From NCBI GenBank assembly GCA_905221605.1, contig CAJNDS010000305.1, forward strand, positions 112,501 through 169,890: a stretch of DNA of 57,390 bases. The letters are read 5' to 3'. The translations under genes and the position numbers were made by a program. Shown piece after piece: positions 44,701 through 54,779 of the stretch. The notes beneath the pieces are model-generated. The model worked only from the letters and a program-made list of their open reading frames with translations, had not been told where the DNA came from and made no database searches. Positions within the stretch are counted from its first letter, which is position 1. Each line of letters opens with the position of its first letter. The DNA is from Symbiodinium natans. Taxonomy: Eukaryota; Sar; Dinophyceae; Suessiales; Symbiodiniaceae.

Positions 44701-46905
44701 TGAAGCAAACATGAGAGAAGCCGATTGTCTCTAGGCTGCTTATCGCTTCGTAGGAAATGACATAGCTCTTTTACCTTTTTGCGAGAGATCAACCCTAATT
44801 GAAGGTTTCGAAGGCCTATCCCTGAAATGGAGCGTCGCATAACTCATCAGTCTCTCTCGCTTACGTGAGACAGCATTTATTCTATTTCGTAACAGGTCAT
44901 CTAAACGCTCTTCTATGCGTTTGTAGAAGTAAAAGAGCTCCTTGCCTCTTGTGCAAAAGCTCCTCCGCATCCTAAAGAGCAATGAGCAAGCTCTTCTATC
45001 TCCTCTCTCTTGAATAGGTCATGAGAGGGCTCCCCTCCCTCTGGTTGAGGGAATGACAGAGCTCCTCCGCCCCTTACGAAAGAGCCTTTCTCCTGCTTGA
45101 AAAGCTGCGGGCGGGTGCTCTGGCGCCTCGTAGGTTTGGGAGGGCTCCTTTTCACATCTTTATCTTTCCGACTCCGAGATATAGGAGCTCATTTTTTCGA
45201 AAGTGGTAGCAGAGATCTCTCATTTCCAAGAGATCTTTGTCACTCAGGGAGAAAGCAAGGTTTTGATTTCAAAGAAATGGAGGAGCTCTTTCATGTCCCA
45301 TTAAGAGTGTGGAGCGCTCTCATTACGCATGAAAAGATTGATGACATGGATTCGTTACCATTCTTTAACTTTTCTCGAAGGGTCTTTTCTTTTCATATGC
45401 AGGATCTCTTTCATTTCCTATGAGAAGATAGAGGAGCTCTTTCATCTCAAAGATAGAAGAATGCATTCATAAACGGTATAAGAGCTCTCCCATGAACTAT
45501 ATCTCATCGTAGGGGGCATAGGAGTCTTAGGGGGCTCAGGATTCGCGTGCAGGGTGTAGGGTTTATAGGGCTACGGGAATTTAATGGAGGGTGTATTTGT
45601 GTAGTCTGCCTATTACCGTAACAAACCCGTGACATAACCCAGAGCCATTACTTGCAAGACTGCTTCTTGAAAGCAAGAGCGCTAGTGTCTAACCATTGTA
45701 CATTCCTACATGAGATACCCCACCACATCTTGAAAACACCTCTTTCTCCAAGGGTTTACTGGGGCTTTAAGGAACAAGAACGTGATGGTTTCAGCACCAA
45801 AGTAAGGGAATAGCAAAGGGTTTCCAGGGAAAACTTCCCTGATGCAACCGGTCTCTATCTCACAAGAGGTCATGAGAGACCTCCTGTATCACATTGCAGG
45901 AATGAGAGAGTTCTCCACCATGTTTGTTTTCCGAAATAGCTTCTCTATCAATGAAGAGTTTTGAAGGTCGCCCTGGGCCATTCTCTGTCCGATAAATGAG
46001 ACATGACATAACTCATTAGTCTCTATTAAGAGAGTCTCTATCTCTACGTGATCGAGTTTCGCTATCTCTGAATATACGTCGTCTGAAAGCTCCTCTGTGT
46101 CTTTGTAGCAAGTGAAGGAGCTCCTTGCCTCTTCTGCAAGTGCTCCTCCGCTTCCCCTTTTGCAATGAGCAAGCTCTTCTATCTCCTCTGGTTCCTAACA
46201 GGTCATGACTTCTGCAAGAGCTCCTCCTCTTGATATTTTGCAATGAGCAAGCTCTTCTATCTCCTAATAGGTCAGAGAGGGCTTCCCTCTCTCCCACTCT
46301 TGTAGGGGATAGAGGAGCTTTTTCTTGATGCGTTAAAAGCTCGAGGGCATCGTTCATTTCCTGTCTGTCATTACGTATGAGAAGAGACAGGAGCTCATTC
46401 ATCTCCTAGTCAGAGATTGAAGAACTCCTTCAGGAGAGCTCTCTCATATCCTATCCTTTTGGTTCCCCGTCACTAGGTCCCTAGGTAGAGGAGCTCTCAG
46501 CGTCTCAGCTCTACCGTTTGCTACCTTCTACGTGGCAGAGCTTCTTTATCTCGCAATAGGTCATGAAAGACTTTCCAGCAAATGAGAGAGTTCTCTACTT
46601 TACCGCTTGCGAAAGAGCTCCCCTTTTTCAATGACAAGAATTCACTCATACAAGCTACAAGAGCACTCTAATGTCCTGTCTTGCTCATTTCCCGTCAATG
46701 GGTAGACGAGCTCGCAGCTCTACCGTTTCCTACCCTTTACATGAAAGAGGCTCCTCTATCTCGTAGCGGGTCATGAAAGATCGTCTCTATCTCTTTGCCG
46801 GACATGAGAAAGTCCTCTACCTACCTCTTGTGAAAGAGCTCCCCCACCTCGCAACGTACAAAGACACAACTCGTCTATCTTTCAATGGGACGTGATTCTC
46901 CTTTG
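41765..46905. repeat. GAGCTC-rich satellite, about 5 kb
   Basis: Made of 25-40 base subunits containing GAGCTC or CTCTATCTC, arranged in larger units. A block beginning TTTACGTGATAGAGTTTCGC and ending CAATGAGCAAGCTCTT recurs at 42413, 43424, 43966 and 46040 (partial at 44865); CAGCTCTACCATTTCCTA followed by TCTCGCAATAGGTCATGAGA recurs at 42195, 42830, 43610, 44285, 46495 and 46715. No telomere repeats inside. Numerous 65-130 codon frames on both strands shift between units and are not genes. Interrupted at 45505-45855 by a different repeat. Confidence 0.92.
45505..45855 (+). repeat. Diverged third copy of 0.7 kb duplicated element
   Basis: TTAGGGGGCTCAGG, GGGTGTATTTGTGTAGTCTGC, TGACATAACC, TTGCAAGACTGCTTCTTGAAA, GATGGTTTCAGCACCAAAGT and GGGAAAACTTCCCTGA appear in the same order as in 47640-48240. 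It is inserted in the GAGCTC satellite, implying the element is mobile or was transferred by recombination. Confidence 0.75.
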
Positions 46906-46914
46906 CTTTTGGTA

Positions 46915-47335
46915 AGCCCGAACGACTACCGGAATTAACTTCTTGCATTTCTTGTTTTTCTCACAGACAGGAAGAAGTTACGGAAATTAATGAATTGTGA
47001 ATTTCTTTAATTTGTTTTCATTAATCTCGCAAGCCCGAACAGCTGCCGGAATTAGTTTCATGAATTTCATTAATTTCTTTAATTTCTTTGATTTCTTTAT
47101 TGTTTGAATTTCTGAAAACCTTTAATTTCTTTAACTCCCTCAATTTCTTGAATTTCTTTACTTTCTGTAATTTCGTTTAATTAGTCTCGCAAGCCCGAAC
47201 GGCTGCCTGAATTAATTTCTTTAATTTCTTTTTTATTTCTTTAATTTCTTTAATTTCTCACAGAGAGACCCAGAAATTAAAGAAATTAAAGAAATTAATT
47301 GGGGGAGCCCGCCCGGCTCACGGGACTAATTTAAA
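46915..47335. repeat. AT satellite, left block
   Basis: AAGCCCGAACGACTACCGGA and two further copies, separated by TTTCTTTAATTTC repeats and ending GAAATTAATTGGGGGAGCCC...CTCACGGGACTAATTT. Same family as 48841-51640 but more diverged. Confidence 0.9.
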
Positions 47336-47339
47336 CTAG

Positions 47340-47640
47340 AAGACGATTGGCCCGAAAGCATCGATTTGCGGTGCGTTGAGTCTATGCACTTGACTCTGTG
47401 CGCTCGAACTGTATGCACTTGGACAAGTGTATGCACTTAAGTGTATGCACTTATATGGTTGCATACTCACTTGTATACTGCACTTGTATACTGGACGTGT
47501 ATGCACTCGAACTGCATGGCACTCAAGTGTGTTGAGTTGAATGCCATGCACTTGTGGTCAACTCTATACACTTCATTGGCATTCAATAGATCTGAAGTAA
47601 ACGGACTTGAACTGTATGAACTTCACTTGCTGTCTGCTTG
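47340..47640. repeat. TGTATGCACTTG degenerate repeat
   Basis: About ten copies of TGTATGCACTTG or GTATACTGCACTTG, spaced 10-30 bases. Frames of 71-73 codons over it on both strands are not supported. Confidence 0.75.
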
Positions 47641-48325
47641 CTCTGCGAAATTAATTGTTTAGGGAGTAAGGGGGCTTCGACAGCTTAGGGAGCTTACGGG
47701 ACTTAAGGAGGCTTGGCGGGCTCAGGGGGCCTGGGGAGCTTCGGGGCCTTAGGAAGTGTAGGGGGCTTGGGAGTCTTAGAGAACTTGGGATTCTTAGAGG
47801 GCCTGGAGGCCGTAGGAGTCTTTGAGCGTTTAGGGTTTAGGGTTTAGAGTTTAGGGTTCAGGGTTTAGGGGAAATGGTTTGTTTAGAGAGGGTGTATTTA
47901 CATCGTCTGCCTATGAACGTAGCAAACTCGTGACACACATTACTTGCAAAACAGCTTCTTGAAAATTAGAGCGCTAGTACCAAGCCATTGTACACACAAC
48001 TATATGAAAAATCCTTCCTACATCTTGAAGGCGTCCCTTTCTTTAAGGGATGACTGGGGAAATTAAGGGAAAGAAAGGGCGATGGTTTCAGCACGAAAGT
48101 AAGGGAATAGAAAAGGGAACGCGGTACAGATACACGAAGCCTTAAAGGGATTCGAGGGGAAATTCTAGCACTACACAGGGGTTTCAAGGGAAAACTTCCC
48201 TGAAACAATCGGGGCCAAAAAAAAGCGCAACAGGGAAACGTCAGGGAAATTTTAAGTTACGCTTTGGGTGGAGGCGTTGCCTGCAGGACAGCTCATGACC
48301 GATTGCTTGTAGTCCTGAAATTCTG
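47631..48325 (+). repeat. Tandem duplication, left copy (about 693 bases)
   Basis: From CTTGCTCTGCGAAATTAATT to TGAAATTCTG. Contains a CTTAGGGAGCTTACGGG-type GGGCTTA region, a short TTTAGGG run (47829-47868), then unique DNA with AGTCTGCCTATGAACGTAGC. The right copy starts at 48326 and agrees closely for about 510 bases. An 80-codon minus frame ending VYNGLVLAL is shared by both copies but has no recognisable domain. Confidence 0.9.
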
Positions 48326-48840
48326 TTTGCTTGCTCTGCGAAATTGTTTAGGGAGTAAGGGGGCTTCGACAGCTTAGGGAGCTTACGGGACTTAAGGAGG
48401 CTTGGCGGGCTCAGGGGGCCTGGGGAGCTTCGGGGCCTTAGGAAGTGTAGGGGGCTTGGGAGTCTTAGAGAACTTGGGATTCTTAGAGGGCCTGGAGGCC
48501 GTAGGAGTCTTTGAGCGTTTAGGGTTTAGGGTTTAGAGTTTAGGGTTCAGGGTTTAGGGAAAATGGTTTGTTTAGAGAGGGTGTATTTGCATAGTCTGCC
48601 TATGAACGTAGCAAACTCGTGACACACATTACATGCAAAACAGCTTCTTGAAAATTAGAGCGCTAGTACCAAGCCATTGTACACACAACTATATGAAAAA
48701 TCCTTCCTACATCTTGAAGGCGTCCCTTTCTTTAAGGGATGAATGGGGAAATTAAGGGAAAGAAAGGGTGATGGTTTCAGCGCGAAAGTAAGGGAATAGA
48801 AAAGGGAACGCGATAAAGATGCACGAAGGCTTAAAGAGGC
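48326..48840 (+). repeat. Tandem duplication, right copy
   Basis: Nearly identical to 47633-48145; differs by loss of AATT near the start and a few substitutions. Breaks off at GGCTTAAAGA|GGCCCAG, where AT satellite begins, so the right end was lost to or recombined with the satellite. Confidence 0.9.
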
Positions 48841-51640
48841 CCAGAAAATCAAGAAATTAAAGAGGATGGTTAATTGCTTGAATTTCTCTAATTTCTCACA
48901 GAGAGGCTTAGCAATTAAAAAGCCAGAGAAATTAATTAATTTCATTACTTTCTTTAATTTCTTTTAGTTAGTCTCGCAACCCCACGCGGCTACCGGATGT
49001 TTTTTGTTAATTTCTTAAATTTCTCACAGAGAGGCCTAGAAAATAAAGAAATTACAAAAATTAATTACCCGGCTCACGGGATTAGTTTAAATAAAAGAAA
49101 TTAATAAAATTGATCAAATAAAAGAAATTGATTAATGTATTTAGTTTCTTTGATTTCTCACAGATAGGCTCTGAAAGTAGAGAAACTACAGAAATTAATT
49201 TCAGAGAGGCCCAGAAATTAAAGAAATTAATGAAATTAATTAATTTCTTTAATTTCTCACATAGAGGCCCAGAAATTCGAGAAATTAAAGAAATTAACTA
49301 ATTTCATTAATTTCTTTAATTTCTTTAATTTCTTTAATTTCTTTTAACTAGTCTCGCAAGCCCGAAGGGCTACCGGAATTTATTTCTTTAATTTCTTTAA
49401 TTTCGCACAGAGATGCCCATAAACTAAAGAAATTAAAGAAATTAAAGAAATTAATTGGGGGAGCCCCCCCGGCTCACGGGACTAATTTAAATAAATTAAA
49501 GAAATTAATGAAATTAAAGAAATTAAGTAATTTCTTTAATTTCTTTAATTTCGCACAGAGAGGCCCAGAAATTAAAGAAATTAATGAAATTGATTGATTT
49601 CTTTAATTTCTTTAATTTCGCACAGAGAGGCCCAGAAATTAAAGAAATTAATGAAATTAATTAATTTCTTTAATTTCTTTAATTTTCTCACAGAGAGGCC
49701 CAGAAATTAAAGAAATTAAAGAAATTAATTAATTTCATTAATTTCTTTAATTTCTTTAATTTCATTAATTTCTTTTAATTAGTCTCGCAAGCCCGAAGGG
49801 CTACCGGAATTAATTTCTTTAATTTCTTTAATTTCTCACAGAGAGGCCCAGAAATTAAAGAAATTAATTGGGGTAGCCCCCCCGGCTCACGGGACTAATT
49901 AAAAGAAATTAATGAAATTAATGAAATTAAAGAAATTAATTAATTTCTTTAATTTCTTTAATTTCGCACAGAGAGGCCCAGAAATTAAAGAAATTAATGA
50001 AATTAATTAATTTCTTTAATTTCTTTAATTTCTCACAGAGAGGCCCAGAAAATAAAGAAATTAATGAAATTAATTGATTTCTTTAATTTCTCACAGAGAG
50101 GCACAGAAATTAAAGAAATTAAAGAAATTAATTGGGGTAGCCCCCCCGGCTCACGGGAATAATTAAAATAAATTAAAGAAATTAATGAAATTAATGAAAT
50201 TAAAGAAATTAATTAATTTCTTTAATTTCTTTAATTTCGCACAGAGAGGCCCAGAAATTAAAGAAATTAATGAAATTAATTAATTTCTTTAATTTCTTTA
50301 ATTTCTCACAGAGAGGCCCTGAAATTAAAGAAATTAATGAAATTAATTAATTTCTTTAATTTCTTTAATTTCTCACAGAGAGGCCCAGAAATTAAAGAAA
50401 TTAAAGAAATTAATTAATTTCATTAAGTTCTTTAATTTCTTTAATTTCTTTAATTTCATTAATTTCTTTTAATTAGTCTCGCAAGCCCGAAGGGCTACCG
50501 GAATTAATTTCTTTAATTTCTTTAATTTCTCACAGAGAGGCCCAGAAATTAAAGAAATTAAAGAAATTAATTGGGGGGGGCCCCCCGGCTCACGGGACTA
50601 ATTAAAATAAATTAAAGAAATTAATGAAATTAATGAAATTAATGAAATTACAGAAATTAATTAATTTCTTTAATTTCTTTAATTTCGCACAGAGAGGCCC
50701 AGAAATTAAAGAAATTAATGAAATTATTTAGTTTCTTTAATTTCTTTAATTTCTCACAGAGAGGCCCGGAAATTAAAGAAATTAATGAAATTAATTAATT
50801 TCTTTAATTTCTTTAATTTCTCACAGAGAGACCCAGAAATTAAAGAAATTAAAGAAATTAATTAATTTCATTAATTTCTTTAATTTCTTTAATTTCTTTT
50901 AATTAGTCTCGCAAGCCCGAAGGGCTACCTGAATTAATTTCTTTAATTTCTTTAATTTCTCATAGAGAGGCCCAGAAATTAAAGAAATTAAAGAAATTAA
51001 TTGGGGTAGCCCCCCCGGCTCACGGGACTAATTAAAATAAATTAAAGAAATTAATGAAATTAAAGAAATTAATGAATTTCTTTAAATTCTTTAATTTCGC
51101 ACAGAGAGGCCCAGAAATTAAAGAAATTAATGAAATTAATTAATTTCTTTAATTTCTTTAATTTCTCACAGGGAGGCCCAGAAATTAAAGAAATTAATGA
51201 AATTAATTAATTTCTTTAATTTCTTTATTTTCTCACAGAGAGGCCCAGAAATTAAAGAAATTAAAGAATTTCATTAATTTCATTAATTTCTTTAATTTCT
51301 TTAATTTCATTAATTTCTTTTAATTAGTCTCGCAAGCCCGAAGGGCTACCGGAATTAATTTCTTTAATTTCTTTAATTTCTCACAGAGAGGCCCAGAAAT
51401 TAAAGAAATTAAAGAAATTAATTGGGGGAGCCCCCCCGGCTCACGGGACTAATTAAAATAAATTAAAGAAATTAATGAAATTCAAGAAATTAATTAATTT
51501 CATTAATTTCTTTAATTTCGCACAGAGAGGCCCAGAAATTAAAGAAATTAATGAAATTATTAATTTCTTTAATTTCATTTATTTCCCTAAGAGAGCCCCA
51601 GAAATTAAAGAAATTAAAGAAATTAATAGGTAAATAAATT
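48841..51640. repeat. AT-rich palindromic satellite
   Basis: Basic subunit of about 70 bases: CACAGAGAGGCCCAG, GAAATTAAAGAAATTAA, short spacer, TTAATTTCTTTAATTTC; the last two are perfect inverted repeats of 17. These are grouped in higher-order units of about 420-435 bases each marked by AGTCTCGCAAGCCCGAAGGG (49347, 49782, 50473, 50904, 51324) and GGCTCACGGGACTAATT. One interval is 691, perhaps a unit and a half. No gene; short frames (FNFWASL) derive from the unit. Confidence 0.95.
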
Positions 51641-51659
51641 AAATTCCTCATACAAGTGA

Positions 51660-51835
51660 TATACGTGAAATGGACCCAAAAGGTCCCTCTCACATATATG
51701 TATATATGGTCCCCTACTTCCTTCGAAGGGTTCTGAAGTATGGGCCCTTCGGGTTGTATATTTAAGCGGTATGTAAGGAGTCCCCACTTAAAGGGCCCAT
51801 AGTAAGGGACCACGCAACTAGCCTAAGATCTTTAG
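51660..51835. mobile_element. Palindromic element at satellite edge
   Basis: TATATGGTCCCCTACTTCC...GGGCCCTTCGGG and AAAGGGCCCATAGTAAGGGACC are imperfect inverted repeats. CATACTAAGGGACCGTGGAACTA at 14075 and AAGGGACCATATATTCAGGG at 53290 share its right end, so it is dispersed. Confidence 0.5.
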
Positions 51836-51839
51836 GGTT

Positions 51840-51930
51840 CAGGGTTATATAACCCTGAACCCTAAAAATTCTAAACCCTAAACCCTCGAAACCCAAAATC
51901 CTAAACCCTAAACCTCAAATGGCCGCTGAG
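51840..51930. repeat. Telomere-like run with internal inverted repeat
   Basis: TTAGGGTTCAGGGTTATATA followed at once by ACCCTGAACCCTAAA is a tight inverted pair; then CCCTAAA to 51912. Confidence 0.85.
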
Positions 51931-52023
51931 GTTGAAGCACATGCACACCCTGTGGCTTGCGAGCGCCTCCCGGCAGGAGGCGCGCCTGCGCTTTTTCCCG
52001 CATCCCCATGCCATGAACCCCAG
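51931..52023 (+). CDS. Exon-like island, strong
   Basis: CGCTGAG ends at 51930, right edge CCCAGG|GTTTAGGG. The frame reads LKHMHTLWLASASRQEARLR then FFPHPHAMNP. A second frame from ATG 51919 (AAEVEAHAHPVACERLPAGG) is also open, so the choice is uncertain although one of them is probably real. Confidence 0.42.
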
Positions 52024-52313
52024 GGTTTAGGGTTTAGGGTTTAGGCTTTAGGGTTTAGGGTTTAGGGTTTAGGCACTCAATGCGCCAGCACCCTACATTC
52101 CTAAAGACCTATACCACCCTAGCAAGCCTAAACCCTCAACCTTAAAAACATCCCGAAGCCCTTTCACCTGACATTCCATGATTGGACTGCGCAGCGACCC
52201 TGCAATGGCCATTTTGAAACCTAGTACAGTACCCTTACAAACCGCCTTGAGAACCAAACAGGAGCTACCCCTAGTTTCATTCCACAATAAACCCTAAACC
52301 CTATAGCCCAAAG
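52024..52313. other. TTTAGGG array and unique spacer
   Basis: TTTAGGG 52023-52072; then unique DNA with a 64-codon minus frame (52093-52287), not supported; CCCTAAA at 52290-52305. Confidence 0.5.
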
Positions 52314-52465
52314 CTTGGAGTCTATCCCCATGGAAGAGCGCGGGAAGGCTTGACTGAGGAAGAGTCCACTCACGATGAGTTCGGCTCCTCAGTCGTCTAC
52401 GTGCCCTGCATGACCAGCATCTCTGCACAAACTGCGGCGCAATTAAGCGAGGCACGCAAGGGAGG
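52314..52465 (+). CDS. Exon-like island of about 50 codons, strong
   Basis: CCCAAAG ends at 52313. The frame starts on a codon boundary: LGVYPHGRAREGLT then EEESTHDEFGSSVVYVPCMT and SISAQTAAQLSEARK, open until TTTAGGG repeats; GGAGG|GTTCGGGG is a donor candidate. Acidic then helical, one of the most protein-like islands. Product unknown. Confidence 0.52.
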
Positions 52466-52899
52466 GTTCGGGGTTTAGGGTTTAGGGACTTGAGATCTGG
52501 GGTTAGGGTTTAGTGCTACGTACCTCGACAGGGTTCGCGTTGAGCCCAGGATCCTAAATCCCGCCGAAGAACCCTAACGGCTAGCTGGAGAAAACACCAG
52601 GGCAGCTAAAGTTACCACTGGTTGCGGGTCTTAGGTCTTAGGTTGAGGGCTCTAGGGTTCAAGGGTACCGTAAACCCTAAACCCTAAACCCTAAACCCTA
52701 AACCCTAAACCCTAAACCCTAAGTTTGTAAGCTGAGGCTTCGGGACTTTAGACGGGACTTTAGGGGTTTTCAGGCTCGGTAGTCGGAGCCGCCCTGCGCT
52801 TGGGGTAGTTGCAATTATCGGGTTCTTAAGGGAGGGTTTAGGGTTTAGGGTTTAGGGTTCTGGGTTTAGGGTTCCGGGTTTAGCGTTTAGGGTTTATCA
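52466..52899. other. Short repeats and unique DNA
   Basis: TTTAGGG near 52478, unique 52510-52670, CCCTAAA 52673-52722, TTTAGGG 52835-52895. Weak open frame after GCTGAG 52735. GGTTCTTAAGGGAGGG occurs at 52820 and 52902. Confidence 0.5.
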
Positions 52900-53200
52900 T
52901 CGGGTTCTTAAGGGAGGGGGCCTCATGTGGGGTAGGTACCTAGGGAACCTTACAGAAGCTTGGGGAGCCTTAGGGAGTGCCGCAGGGCATCCACACAAGT
53001 GGCATGACGCAGCTGAATACCCTGAACCCTAAACCCTAAACCCTAAACCCTAAACCCTAAACCCTAAACCAGAGGTGCATCGAGCAAGGGTAACCATAGT
53101 GTCGTAAGATGTCGTGTGCGCCTCAGGGAGCAGTGGGGAGTGTTGGGGAACCTTGGGTTGCATACCCCCCTTGAACCCCCCTCCCTTCAGAACCCTAAAC
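52900..53200. mobile_element. Family 3 palindrome split by CCCTAAA array
   Basis: Left half TTCTTAAGGGAGGGGGCCTC...GCTTGGGGAGCC (52903-52975), right half GTGTTGGGGAACCTTGGGTT...TGAACCCCCCTCCCTT (53137-53187). Between them are a CCCTAAA array (53025-53068) and an open island. Confidence 0.5.
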
Positions 53201-53329
53201 CTTCAAAGGGGCTTGTATACCTTAGGGTTTAGGGTTTAGGGTTTAGGGTGCTTAAATGGGGAAGCTTACTTCAGAACCCTTTGGAGAAGGTAAGGGACCA
53301 TATATTCAGGGACCCTTCTAAACCCTTCT

Positions 53330-53537
53330 AAACCCTTCTAAACCCCCCTAAACCCCCCTAAACCCTAAACCCTAAACCCTAAACCCTAAACCCTAAACCC
53401 TAAACCCTAAACCCTAAACCCTAAACCCTAAACCCTAAAACATAAACCCTAAACCCTAAACCCTAAACCCTAAACCCTAAACCCTAAACCCTAAACCCTA
53501 AACCCTAAACCCTAAACCCTAAACCCTAAACCCTAAC
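53330..53537. repeat. CCCTAAA array
   Basis: Starts with TTCTAAACCC and CCCCCTAAA units, then about 26 CCCTAAA units with one CATAAA variant. Confidence 0.95.
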
Positions 53538-53553
53538 GATCGGCGCATTCCAG

Positions 53554-53658
53554 AGAGGCCCCCGTGCGGCTGAAGCTGCTGATCACGGAGGGCAGCTTTG
53601 TTGCAGATGCCGAGGCCCGCGAGGTTCTGAAGCAGAGAGCCCCTGGGCCGCTTGAGAG
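53554..53658 (+). CDS. Exon-like island, strong
   Basis: CGCATTCCAG ends at 53553, donor TGAGAG|GTTTAGGG begins at 53659. The frame reads EAPVRLKLLITEGSFVADAE then AREVLKQRAPGPLE. A beta-strand followed by a helix is plausible. Product unknown. Confidence 0.52.
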
Positions 53659-53875
53659 GTTTAGGGTTTAGGGTTTAGGGTTCGGGGTTTAGGGTTTAGG
53701 GTTTAGGGCCAGAGAGCGAGTTGGTCGTGGTTGAGAGGTGTAGGGTTTTGGGTAAACCCTAAACCCTAAACCCTAAACCTTAAACCCTAAACCTAAACCC
53801 TAAACCCTAACCCTAAACCCTAAACCCTAAACCCTAAATCCTAAACCCTAAACCCTAAACCCTAAACCTTGGGAC
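53659..53875. repeat. TTTAGGG, short loop, CCCTAAA
   Basis: TTTAGGG 53659-53710, loop of 45 bases, CCCTAAA 53754-53868; an inverted pair. Confidence 0.92.
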
Positions 53876-54225
53876 TATCGATTTAGAGGCTTCTGGCCCC
53901 ACACGCTGTTGGGGTTCTTCATCTGCATTGTGCAAGACCAGAAGCCAGGAGCTCGAACTCCTCACCTAAACCTCTATTTGCTTAAGGAATCTCAAGAACC
54001 GCACCAAAAGTAAAAAACATACTCTTCCTTATGAGGGTAATATGCGGATTAGTATCTTGGCTAGCAGCCTGTATTTTTGGGGCTTAAGCAAATGGCTCCC
54101 CCTTTCTTCCGTACCCTAATTGCTCAGCGTTCTTGACTGGAAGAGGGCGCGCGTTGGCCACTGAACAGAGGAGACAACGGCTAAGAGCTTGAGAGATCAT
54201 GCTGCGAGTGCGCAAGCAAACCCTA
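53876..54225. other. Unique DNA
   Basis: No telomere repeats for 350 bases and no convincing frame other than a 118-codon minus frame that runs through the 9-base repeat at 54226-54330 and is mostly repeat-derived. Confidence 0.4.
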
Positions 54226-54335
54226 TAAACCCTATAAGCCCTATAGACCCTATAAACCCTATAAACCCTATAAACCCTATAAACCCTATAAACCCTATAA
54301 GCCCTATAAACCCTGTAAACCCTATAACCCCTAAA
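54226..54335. repeat. CCCTATAAA nine-base array
   Basis: About eleven copies of ACCCTAT AA (CCCTATAAA), a TA-expanded relative of CCCTAAA that does not occur elsewhere in the window. Because 9 is divisible by 3, it gives open frames such as (VYR)n on the minus strand. Confidence 0.95.
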
Positions 54336-54385
54336 GCCTAGCCTCTGCGCTGCCTTTCCCGCGACATTGTTACCTTCGTGCCCAG

Positions 54386-54454
54386 GTCCGCGCGCTGCGC
54401 CCGGCAAAGACGGTGCTGGTCGGGGCCCAGAGCTCCGCACAGATGGACCAGGCG
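54386..54454 (+). CDS. Exon-like island, very strong
   Basis: A pyrimidine-rich tract (CTTTCCC...TTACCTTCGTGCCCAG) ends at 54385; donor GGCG|GTTTAGGG follows 54454. Exactly 23 codons, starting and ending on codon boundaries: VRALRPAKTVLVGAQSSAQM then DQA. Product unknown. Confidence 0.55.
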
Positions 54455-54530
54455 GTTTAGGGTTTAGGGTTTAGGGTTTAGGGTTTAGGGTTTAGGGTTT
54501 AGGGTTTAGGGTTTAGGGTTTAGGGTGTGC
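54455..54530. repeat. TTTAGGG array
   Basis: Ten perfect units. Confidence 0.96.
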
Positions 54531-54600
54531 CGAGTCTGACAAGCGGCTGCTTGCAGTTTTGCCTCTCAGGGGCGGGGGGGAGGGGGAGGGGGGTGGATTT

Positions 54601-54692
54601 TACTGGGTCTGGAAGGCCCCTGAATGGCCCCCTACGACCGTGACCTTCATGCCCTGGTTAGGGCCCCGAACAAGGCTCACTTCATTAGGGTT
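54601..54692 (-). CDS. Exon-like island, minus strand preferred
   Basis: Minus frame NEVSLVRGPNQGMKVTVVGG then HSGAFQTQ and TAA. The plus strand is open too (FYWVWKAPEWPPTTVTFMPW). Flanked by purine-rich low complexity. The minus reading faintly resembles a KOW-type strand pattern, too short to claim. Confidence 0.3.
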
Positions 54693-54779
54693 CAGCGGGG
54701 GGGAAAGGGGGGGAGGAGGGGGTGAGGAGGGGGTGAGGGGGGGGTGGGTACAAGGCAAACGGTGCGGGTTCACCGCCAG

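Noticed and set aside
46016-46402. 128-codon minus frame in the GAGCTC satellite, and similar frames at 44740, 44913, 45097 and 43717
   Set aside because: Frames do not stay in register between homologous satellite units, and their residues follow the repeat.
54084-54440. 118-codon minus frame with (VYR)n
   Set aside because: The middle is the nine-base CCCTATAAA repeat, which lacks stops for arithmetic reasons.
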